Made by a program: the position numbers and the translations under genes | Notes under the pieces: generated by a model | The model's input: only the letters and a program-made list of their open reading frames with translations | The model's database searches: none | What the model was told of the DNA's origin: nothing | NCBI GenBank assembly: GCA_015657395.1 | Contig: JADLKI010000006.1 | Location: 4,644 to 10,768 of the forward strand | Length of the DNA stretch: 6,125 nucleotides | Direction of reading: 5' to 3' | Source of the DNA: Spirochaetales bacterium | GTDB lineage: Bacteria > Spirochaetota > Spirochaetia > Treponematales > Rectinemataceae | Part shown: positions 1 through 6,125 of the stretch, piece after piece | How positions within the stretch are numbered: position 1 is the stretch's first letter | How the letters are laid out: each line of letters begins with the position of its first letter

Positions 1-605
1 GAACGCGAGAGTACAGAAACACGAGTCGGCGATGTCGTAGATCACATTTTTACGGAGTGCCCTGTCCCCGAGGAAAATAGTGTAGACTCCCCGCGGGTTT
101 ACGACGTAGCGCATCTCGGTGACCGCCATTTTGAACAGCACCACTATGCGGATTACTTTAATGCCGCCGCCTGTCGAGCCTGCGCAGCCTCCGATGAACA
201 TGAGCAGGAACAGTATGGTCTGGGAGACCGCAGGCCATTTCCCGAAATCGGCAGTCGCAAAACCCGTCGTGCTGAGAATCGACGAAACCTGGAACGAGGA
301 GAACCGCAGCGATTCTCCGAAATTCCGGTACACTCCCGTGTGGAGCAAGTCCCCTGCAATGATGAGTGAAGAAACGGCGAATATCATAAAATAGACTTTA
401 AATTCGGTGTCCTTCCAGATGTCGCGCACATTTCCCCTCAGAAGTCGATAATGAAGCGTGAAATTCGTAGCCGCGAGAAACATGAAAATCGTGACGACCC
501 AATCTATGAACCCGGAATTGTAGTACGCCAGGCTCGTGTTCTTTGTCCCGAAGCCGCCCGTGGCCATGGTCGCGAACGCATGGCAGACAGCATCGAAGAG
601 GGGCA
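1..605. repeat. Clean left arm of long inverted repeat
   Basis: This is the exact reverse complement of 4852-5456, with positions in the two arms summing to 5457. From 31 to 605 I see no difference. In 1-30 there is one extra base (GCGAGAG against GCGAAG), plus a missing base and a mismatch in CGAGTCGGC against CGAGTGCCGC. The arm is cut by the window start, so the repeat may continue outside. Confidence 0.95.
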
Positions 606-1245
606 TTTCCTGCAATGAGGCCGGCGGATGATTCCATTTCCTTAAGAGCGCATTTTCTCTATGACGGGTGGGAGCAGCCAGGTCAGCGATCAGTGAGAGC
701 GTTACTGGATTGAGCGTGCGCCGAGAAATGGTGGGCTGGACGTTCGCGATGCGTGGTTTCGGTCGATACATTTGAAGGCCGGGGCCTTCTGGCTTCAGCG
801 TGACAAAGCGAGGAGATGCATTGTGCATGATCCGAGAGCGGCGGCATTAACGCGACGAGCAATACGATGCGATTCCCATGCCTCCGAGCACTTTGTAGAG
901 AGATATAGAGAAGACAGAAGATCAGGGAGCTTGGGGCCATTCGCGGCCTATTCTATATCACGCGAGTTTCTCAGGAGCTCGGATCCGGTTGTGGCAACGC
1001 TGACCCGACATCAGTTTCTCAAAAAGCATCCGCATGTCATGGAGGGTCCTCAATATACCCTGCCTCGCGCATCAAGAACACCGAGGAAAAGATAGGGAGA
1101 GAAAAGGAAAGAAAGGGGGGGTACAACGGAGTGCGCCAATGCCGAGGCGGCGACCATCTCAGGTTCCTCGCGAGGGATGATCAAAGCAGCACAACCTCTC
1201 TCTGTTTGTCAGTAAAAGTGTTAAGATGCGCTCGTGGAAAGGAGA
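1..1245 (-). pseudogene. Inverted partial copy of trkH (probable artefact)
   Basis: On the reverse strand, 605 down to 1 encodes the same protein as 4852-5456, about residues 149-350 of the 429-residue TrkH frame. This covers the second and third pore loops and the GGCAGSTGGGIK segment, and the copy runs off the window edge. Beyond 605 the frame breaks at once: an extra T in GGGCATTTCC at about 605-607 is followed by many indels. Fragments of the 5' half remain recognisable, such as 851-867, 871-889, 1137-1155 and 1201-1212. They are spread over about 640 bases where the intact gene uses about 445. A genuine decaying duplicate would not be base-perfect in one half and shredded in the other, so I treat this as the return pass of a fold-back read, not a real second gene. 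Confidence 0.85.
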
Positions 1246-2870
1246 AAGGCGTTCTACGCTAGAAGCGGTGCGGCGCAGATGGTCCGTGCCTTGTGGGACG
1301 GGCAAATGGAAGGAAGTATTATCGCTACAAGGTCTCGGGAACTGTGCCGTGGATAGATTTTTTTCACTCGCACGCACACACGAAGGATTGACACGCAGCC
1401 CAGTATAGGACACGAGTAGTAGAATTCAGAGAGCATGCGGAGAGCATCCTCCCGGTAACAGGATCGGTGATAATGATCAGCACTCGTCCAAAATGTCATG
1501 TTTACACCTACTCAATATTAACATGGCTTCCAAATTTCATGGTGCCGACCTAACTGCCTATTATTTCCTTCATGCGCTCATTTCACGAAAGACCTTCACG
1601 TGAGCACGATCTTATCGATTATATTTACCGCGGATGAGTCTTTGGCGATAGTGCGGAGTGGAGACTGTCTTCGGTACAGGCAAGAGCCCTCGGTTTGTGA
1701 AAGCCTTTCTCTAATGCCGAATTTTGACAGAGCATGAAGGGTGCAATTAGGCACGAGAAGCACAACTCCCCCCTCCTCCGCCGCCACCACGCCGCGCTCT
1801 ACCAGCCGCTGCGCCATCCTCTCCCGCCGTCCCCCGATGGCCTGCTTCCGACAGCGATCTCTCCGCGCATCCCCTCGCACTCCTTCCCGCATGAGCCTCG
1901 CGTATGTGCGTGTGCGGGGAACTCGTTACGAGCGGGAGAATCTTCGCTTCGCGGACTGCACAGGGTGATTCGCCGAGGAGAAGGCGGATTGAGGATAAGC
2001 CGGGAGGACGGAATATTGCGCTATCTATCTGTCCTCGAGACGATACCTGTTTGGCAAGTGAGAATACTCATCGATGTCGAGCGAGGGAATTATCATTATA
2101 GGGACCCCTGTGGCTGTTAGAAGGTCTTCCGTCTTGGTGGGACGATTAAGCGAGAAAGGAGCATGCGGGCGCCGGGCAGATTCCTTCTGCTCATGAGGAC
2201 GAGCCATCGCTTCAAGGTACTCCCAGAGATGTGGAAGTGCTACCTGAGTGCAAAGATTGTAGCCCCGAATGTATGGTTCCGCCCGCATCATTGGCCAGCG
2301 CTTGAATCCATGGTTGGTTCTCTGCTTGCGGACGCGCTTAGTCGAAATCATCTGGGCTTTCAAAGGTCAGTCATACATCCCATGTGATTGGTTGACGGGG
2401 CTATCGAATAAGGTGGGTATAGCCGCATGGGGAAAAGGTCGCACGCACGTTTTAGCAGCTAGTCTGATATTCTGAATAGGGGCTGAGGCATTGCGATCCT
2501 CCGCAGATTTGTTTTTCCCCGAAATCCGGATAGCTACAAAATTTTTGACGCAAGGCTCGAGGACCATCCACACTTCCGTACTTGCATTTGATGAATATTT
2601 ATCATTCTGTGGTCCCTTGGCGATTATTCCTCCGGCAGCCGAAAGCGTCACGCGAAATGCAGAGTCGGCCAGCCACTTTAGCTCGGCGTTTCCATGATGA
2701 TGGCATCGGCAAGCCTGCGCGATGTCTTGGGTGTCGGCGCGCGATATAGGCGCGGAAAGTCATTTTCCACGGCCGAAACAGGAAATTCAGGGAGGAAGGC
2801 CGTACATCACTGCACTTCCGATTGGACTCTCAAGTATTCTGCTTGCTCACAATGTGAGATGCGTGCAGTC
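606..2870. repeat. Noisy inner left arm of the palindrome; no callable gene
   Basis: This is the degraded reverse complement of about 2951-4851. Anchors keep nearly the same mirror sum, drifting from 5536 at 871, through about 5630 at 1137 and at 2300-2400, to 5765 at 2745 and about 5825 at 2838. The drift means this arm has gained bases relative to the other, which suits insertion-prone raw long reads. Beyond the trkH part (to about 1540) it should represent DNA upstream of trkH. Reverse-strand 1892-1596 contains a GC-rich arginine/glutamate/valine-rich stretch that might be a remnant of an upstream gene. I could not find the same peptide in the other arm, so I do not call it. Confidence 0.8.
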
Positions 2871-2950
2871 CTCAACAACAACGACTACACCATCGCAGCA
2901 ACCTCGTTCAACGTCCACGTCGCCAACCAAGGGAGGAGGGCAGGAAAGGG
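2871..2950. other. Loop of the palindrome resembling a PacBio SMRTbell adapter
   Basis: The two arms meet here, with a mirror midpoint near 2912 from the innermost anchors. The loop starts with CTCAACAACAACG (2871-2883) and ends with GGGAGGAGGGCAGGAAAGGG (2931-2950). The commercial SMRTbell hairpin adapter has, in this orientation, a CTC followed by an AAC repeat, then G, then a GGA repeat running into GGAAAAGAG. The same two blocks appear in the same order. Between them are about 47 extra bases in which CAAC recurs three more times (2898-2901, 2909-2912, 2924-2927), as if the AAC block had been stretched by insertion errors. The adapter assignment rests on pattern matching from memory and needs an alignment to confirm. 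Confidence 0.65.
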
Positions 2951-4851
2951 CCACAATTCGATTTGAATAACGTATGCAGTAGCAGAGCACAGGCCCCACC
3001 AGGCCTTTCCGGGGCCGATAGTTCGGCACTGGCATCAGCGGCCGTCCGTATCGCAGGATTTAAAAGGGATACGCCGCTTTTCAGAACACAACTTGGGCGC
3101 CAACCGCGCTGGCTCTCCTCTGTGTATATTACTGTGGAAAAGGTCAACAGTGGGTCCGATGGGTGTATTGGGGATTATGTGCTGGGCAACGCTCTCCCGG
3201 CGCGCGCCCCTTCCGGGCGATAGGGTCGACCGGCGTCAACTTTGGGCCGATCGGGATGGCTCCCTGGACGATGGATTGGATCGAGAGAATTTCGGCATTC
3301 GGAAGCACAGTAGTTCAAGCATGCATATGGGGAATGTATCAGGCGAGTAATATCGTACTCTCGCTCACTCACGCGGTGGGGTATAGAGCATGAATGCAGG
3401 GGCAGCTGGTGCAGATACAGTCGCAACCTCGTCAAAGGTTAACCTTTTGTTATGTTAGGATGGGGGTCCGGGTGATACAAAAAGATAACATATCCTATTG
3501 CCGTAGCGCCCACGCGCGCTGTCTTCAATCCAATATGATTCTTGCGACTCCTTCACGGCAGACGCTCTACAGATCGATCCTATAATTCGCTCGACAGTCG
3601 ATATTCTCATCAACGAAAAAGATAGTCTATGTCGGGCACTATTCTGGATCAGCGTCAGGAGCGGAAAGAATATCGCTCGGTGGCTACAGGTTCAGCACAC
3701 AACAATTCCTGCCCTCACACGGCAACTAATCGAGTAATGGCGGGAAATCCAGATGCCGGTTCGAAATCTCGCCCTTCGAATATAGCCAGACCAGAGGCGG
3801 ATCGGCTGCCGGGACATTCGTTCTTCGGGTTCCAGTCCGTTGGGGGAACCGCTTATATTGACGGCTTCCGAAAGGATTTTTCTCATCACCCACCCTCGTC
3901 TTTGTCATTTACACCTGGCGAACGTTGTCTAGAACATTGTAGCCCGATTTGCTTTGCGAGACAGAAATAATGCCAAGGCTACGGTAGGAATTCGTTCGCC
4001 AGCCACGTTGGGACGGCGGCCGGATGATTTCTTCGGTCAAAGGAAATTTTGGGTAAGGAAGACGACTCTGTGGGCCTATCATAAGAAAAGAGGCAGGATC
4101 GGCAGGATTGGAAGCCATTTTTTTGGAGCAGTGACAACTGCGCGATCTCTGATATGCGATTCTCTCGGGATTCGCTTCGTCCGCGAGTGAAATTATGATC
4201 ACTGTCTCGGATTGTCCTACTATATCTGGCACTGGCCCGCGTTCTTACCTTTTGACAATACTCTTTGCATATAGGAAGTACCGGCACGAGAGATGAAACC
4301 CTATAGTTCGCTGTCTTGTTCACATTACGGACGCGTATTTCTCCCGTTGTAGGGACGGAATAGCCGCGTGCTCCTATGCTTAGTGAGCATGGGGGTGCGG
4401 CGGTAAGCTTTCCGGAGCGACGAGAAACCTTTTCTGACAAACAGAGAAGGGTTTCTCTTTGTCACCCTCAGCTGGGTCGCCGCCTCGGCATTGGGCGCAC
4501 TCCCGTTTACACTCTCCGGGTATATTCCCTCATACATCGATGCTTTTTTTGAGACGATGTCGGGGTTCAGCACAACCGGATCGAGCATCCTGAACAATAT
4601 AGAGGCGCTGCCCCGCTCCCTGCTTCTCTGGCGCGCAACCACGCACTGGCTCGGAGGCATGGGAATCGTCGTATTGCTCGTCGCGGTTTTGCCCGCGCTC
4701 GGATTCAATGCAGTCCGTGTCATGGAAGCAGAGGCCCCCGGCCCTTCTGTCGACCGCATCACGCCGCACATTTCGCGCACGGCCAAAACGCTCTGGCTGA
4801 TCTACCTGGGCCTCACCGTCATAGAGATACTCCTCCTGGTCATTGCAGGAA
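2951..4851. repeat. Inner right arm of the palindrome; noisy up to about 4406
   Basis: This is the mirror partner of 606-2870. It is clean trkH from 4407 to 4851 and noisy from 2951 to about 4406. Examples of retained pairing are 3004-3020 with 2745-2759, 3234-3239 with 2392-2397, 3253-3258 with 2376-2381, and the cluster 3289-3320 with 2300-2348. Between 2951 and about 4100 I see no gene, RNA or mobile element that holds up. The open frames there are short, overlap on both strands and carry no family motif. Confidence 0.78.
4100..4406 (+). other. Noisy 5' portion of trkH with probable start region
   Basis: The missing N-terminus of TrkH should lie here, but the frame is broken by apparent insertions and deletions, so no protein can be read. 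Comparing this arm with its mirror copy (about 1246-1540, reverse strand) helps. The mirror copy reads ATGAAATTTGGAAGCCAT at 1540-1523, and this arm reads ATTGGAAGCCAT ending at 4118. A purine-rich AAGAGGCAGG lies 15-25 bases upstream here. This would suit an N-terminus beginning roughly MKFGS, which is typical of TrkH proteins. The start is inferred from two error-rich copies and is not seen cleanly in either. Confidence 0.35.
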
Positions 4852-5696
4852 TGCCCCTCTTCGATGCTGTCTGCCATGCGTTCGCGACCATGGCCACGGG
4901 CGGCTTCGGGACAAAGAACACGAGCCTGGCGTACTACAATTCCGGGTTCATAGATTGGGTCGTCACGATTTTCATGTTTCTCGCGGCTACGAATTTCACG
5001 CTTCATTATCGACTTCTGAGGGGAAATGTGCGCGACATCTGGAAGGACACCGAATTTAAAGTCTATTTTATGATATTCGCCGTTTCTTCACTCATCATTG
5101 CAGGGGACTTGCTCCACACGGGAGTGTACCGGAATTTCGGAGAATCGCTGCGGTTCTCCTCGTTCCAGGTTTCGTCGATTCTCAGCACGACGGGTTTTGC
5201 GACTGCCGATTTCGGGAAATGGCCTGCGGTCTCCCAGACCATACTGTTCCTGCTCATGTTCATCGGAGGCTGCGCAGGCTCGACAGGCGGCGGCATTAAA
5301 GTAATCCGCATAGTGGTGCTGTTCAAAATGGCGGTCACCGAGATGCGCTACGTCGTAAACCCGCGGGGAGTCTACACTATTTTCCTCGGGGACAGGGCAC
5401 TCCGTAAAAATGTGATCTACGACATCGCGGCACTCGTGTTTCTGTACTTCGCGTTCTTCTTTCTGTCCGTCATAGTGATAAGCTTTACCGGAGTCGATAT
5501 CCTAACCAGTACAACGGCGGTGATGGCCAACCTGGGGAACATCGGTCCCGGTCTGGGCAAGGTGGGGCCTGCCTTCAACTACGCATTCTTTCCATGGTGG
5601 GCAAAGCTTTGGCTCTCTTTTGCAATGCTGGTGGGAAGGCTCGAGGTGTACACGGTGCTCGTGCTGTTTTCAAGAAAATTCTGGCGCTCATTCTGA
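4407..5696 (+). CDS. trkH: Trk-type potassium uptake channel subunit TrkH (5' end obscured)
   Basis: This is the K+-translocating membrane subunit of a Trk/Ktr system, which normally works with a cytoplasmic NAD-binding TrkA protein. The open frame from codon 4407 gives 429 residues. All four pore-loop filter motifs of the family are present: TTGSS (about residue 56), TGGFG (164), TTGFA (261) and NIGPG (378). Other family marks are HWLGGMG (about 80), the glycine-rich GGCAGSTGGGIK (287-298) and the C-terminal LVGRLEVYTVLVLF (about 408-421) with FWR close to the end. Long hydrophobic segments alternate with the pore loops, for example about 128-148, 181-201, 217-236, 335-362 and 398-421. The family is usually near 480 residues, so the first 50-70 are missing. 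A TAA at 4404-4406 interrupts the frame just before SDEKPFLTNREGF, a stretch that precedes the first clean membrane segment in TrkH. I read that stop as a base error in the noisy sequence upstream, not as real truncation. TTG at 4491 is internal, not the start. Confidence 0.95.
   Translation, partial: AFRSDEKPFLTNREGFLFVTLSWVAASALGALPFTLSGYIPSYIDAFFETMSGFSTTGSSILNNIEALPRSLLLWRATTHWLGGMGIVVLLVAVLPALGFNAVRVMEAEAPGPSVDRITPHISRTAKTLWLIYLGLTVIEILLLVIAGMPLFDAVCHAFATMATGGFGTKNTSLAYYNSGFIDWVVTIFMFLAATNFTLHYRLLRGNVRDIWKDTEFKVYFMIFAVSSLIIAGDLLHTGVYRNFGESLRFSSFQVSSILSTTGFATADFGKWPAVSQTILFLLMFIGGCAGSTGGGIKVIRIVVLFKMAVTEMRYVVNPRGVYTIFLGDRALRKNVIYDIAALVFLYFAFFFLSVIVISFTGVDILTSTTAVMANLGNIGPGLGKVGPAFNYAFFPWWAKLWLSFAMLVGRLEVYTVLVLFSRKFWRSF
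4852..5456. repeat. Clean right arm of long inverted repeat
   Basis: This is the mirror partner of 1-605 and lies wholly inside the intact trkH gene. The reading frame is undisturbed, so this arm is the authentic genomic copy and the left arm is the duplicate. The mirror relation extends inward from 4852 with increasing noise. Confidence 0.95.
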
Positions 5697-5730
5697 AAAG
5701 GAATCATGAAGGCGGCAGATCGGGCCAGCA

Positions 5731-5744
5731 CGAGGACATCCTCG
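5731..5744. terminator. Small hairpin between the convergent genes
   Basis: CGAGG (5731-5735) pairs with CCTCG (5740-5744) across a four-base loop, 35 bases after the trkH stop. A second, looser pairing, GACGG (5758-5762) with CCGTC (5776-5780), overlaps the pgmB stop. Neither is followed by a T run on either strand, so a classical intrinsic terminator is not shown. The position between two convergent stops is the only other support. Confidence 0.25.
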
Positions 5745-5778
5745 GAGGCAGCGCTTTGACGGTCGCGGCCCGGCCCCG

Positions 5779-6125
5779 TCAACTGCCCCGGACCAGTCTT
5801 TCGAGCGTTTCGACAGTGATATCGGCGGTGGACCCGATGACCAGATCGGCCCCTTCGAGGCCTTTCCCCACGCCGAGCGCCTTCATGCCGGCGTCTTTTA
5901 TCGCATTTATCCCCGCCTGCGCGTCCTCGATGCCGACACAGTCTTCGGGGCCGACGACGGCGATGTCCGCAGCCAGCAAGAACAGTTCGGGATCGGGTTT
6001 TCCGCAGACGACGGCGCCGGGGTCCGCGATGCCATCGAAAAACGGCCCGGGGATCGGTCCCAGACCCAGTCTGTCGATGATCGCCGGGGCATTGCGGCTG
6101 GCAGAGGCGAGCACGCGCTTCACAC
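5779..6125 (-). CDS. pgmB: Beta-phosphoglucomutase, C-terminal part (N-terminus outside window)
   Basis: This is a HAD-superfamily sugar phosphomutase that interconverts beta-D-glucose 1-phosphate and glucose 6-phosphate in the cytoplasm. It usually serves catabolism of maltose, trehalose or related disaccharides by inverting phosphorylases. The visible 115 or so residues hold the C-terminal core. LASASRNAP carries the serine, alanine and asparagine of HAD motif II and phosphate binding. GKPDPELF carries the motif III lysine (about residue 42 of the visible part). VGIEDAQAGINAIKDAGM carries the acidic Glu-Asp pair that binds Mg2+ (about 66-67). This IEDAQAGI form is characteristic of PgmB rather than generic phosphatases. 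The nucleophile and general acid aspartates (DxD) lie in the missing N-terminal half. The GTG at 6123-6121 is an internal valine codon, because the frame is still open at the window edge. The gene is convergent with trkH, 82 bases apart, and is not in its operon. A related HAD phosphatase is the main alternative. Confidence 0.9.
   Translation of the reverse strand, partial: VKRVLASASRNAPAIIDRLGLGPIPGPFFDGIADPGAVVCGKPDPELFLLAADIAVVGPEDCVGIEDAQAGINAIKDAGMKALGVGKGLEGADLVIGSTADITVETLERLVRGS

Noticed and set aside
1083..1122. A purine-rich run (GAGGAAAAGATAGGGAGAG and following) that also slightly resembles the adapter.
   Set aside because: The mirror arm shows it interrupts trkH at a point where the clean copy has no such insert. 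It is away from the palindrome centre and is best read as insertion noise.
2845..2857. CTCACAATGTGAG, a near-perfect small palindrome that might be an operator.
   Set aside because: It sits just beside the fold-back loop in raw sequence with no gene to regulate. A 13-base near-palindrome there carries little weight.
3758..3768. GGTTCGAAATC, resembling a tRNA T-arm.
   Set aside because: No matching acceptor stem, anticodon arm or CCA end could be placed around it, and it lies in the noisy arm.
1596..4100. About two dozen short open frames of 60-128 codons on both strands, which could look like a cluster of novel small genes.
   Set aside because: They overlap each other, lack consistent ribosome-binding sites and family motifs, and lie in the error-rich palindrome. 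The mirror arm does not encode the same peptides.
4253..4276. TTGACA followed by CATATA, like a promoter for trkH.
   Set aside because: The spacing is only about 10 bases, and the segment probably lies inside the noisy 5' part of trkH itself.
4325..5006. Long reverse-strand open frames (153 and 158 codons) opposite trkH.
   Set aside because: They are shadows of the well-supported trkH frame. Their arginine-rich, low-hydrophobicity composition is typical of antisense frames in GC-rich genes.
1..5456. A true inverted duplication, invertible segment or mobile element flanked by 0.6 kb inverted repeats.
   Set aside because: The repeats lie inside a single gene, there is no recombinase or transposase and no target duplication, and the supposed spacer is itself a noisy continuation of the repeats.

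Overview
The window holds two real bacterial genes at its right end. Everything to their left is best explained as a sequencing/assembly fold-back, not as biology. The real part, about 4407-6125, contains most of trkH on the + strand (potassium uptake channel subunit). It also contains, convergent on the - strand, the C-terminal part of a beta-phosphoglucomutase (pgmB) that runs off the window. Both are ordinary bacterial housekeeping or catabolic families in moderately GC-rich sequence. Codon use and residues suit many free-living or gut bacteria. A spirochaete-like origin crossed my mind, but I cannot support it.

Positions 1-605 are the reverse complement of 4852-5456. They are base-identical apart from two small indels and a mismatch in the outermost 30 bases. 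From 606 inward the mirror symmetry continues, but the copy becomes noisy and dominated by insertions and deletions. Matching anchors can be followed towards the centre: 851-867 with 4669-4685, 871-889 with 4649-4667, 1137-1155 with 4475-4493, 1201-1212 with 4434-4445, 1523-1533 with 4108-4118, 2300-2306 with 3314-3320, 2392-2397 with 3234-3239, 2745-2759 with 3005-3020. The two arms converge at about 2910. There, 2871-2950 looks like a noisy PacBio SMRTbell hairpin adapter (an AAC-repeat block followed by a GGAGG/GGAAA block). So 1-5456 reads as one molecule sequenced down one strand, round an unrecognised adapter, and back up the other. The outer ends were polished by other reads and the inner part is raw sequence.

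Layout: 1-605, clean inverted copy of the middle of trkH (- strand). 606-1245, noisy inverted copy of the trkH 5' half. 1246-2870, noisy copy of the DNA upstream of trkH. 2871-2950, adapter-like loop. 2951-4100, second noisy copy of the upstream DNA. About 4100-4406, noisy trkH 5' end. 4407-5696, clean trkH. 5697-5778, short convergent intergenic gap. 5779-6125, pgmB C-terminus. No gene can be called between about 1246 and 4100. The short open frames there lack family signatures and are probably noise.

TrkH and PgmB are not known partners: one imports K+, the other converts beta-glucose 1-phosphate made by glycoside phosphorylases. Their convergent arrangement gives no sign of joint function. 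I found no undescribed biological system here. The useful message is that the window's striking structure is very likely an artefact.
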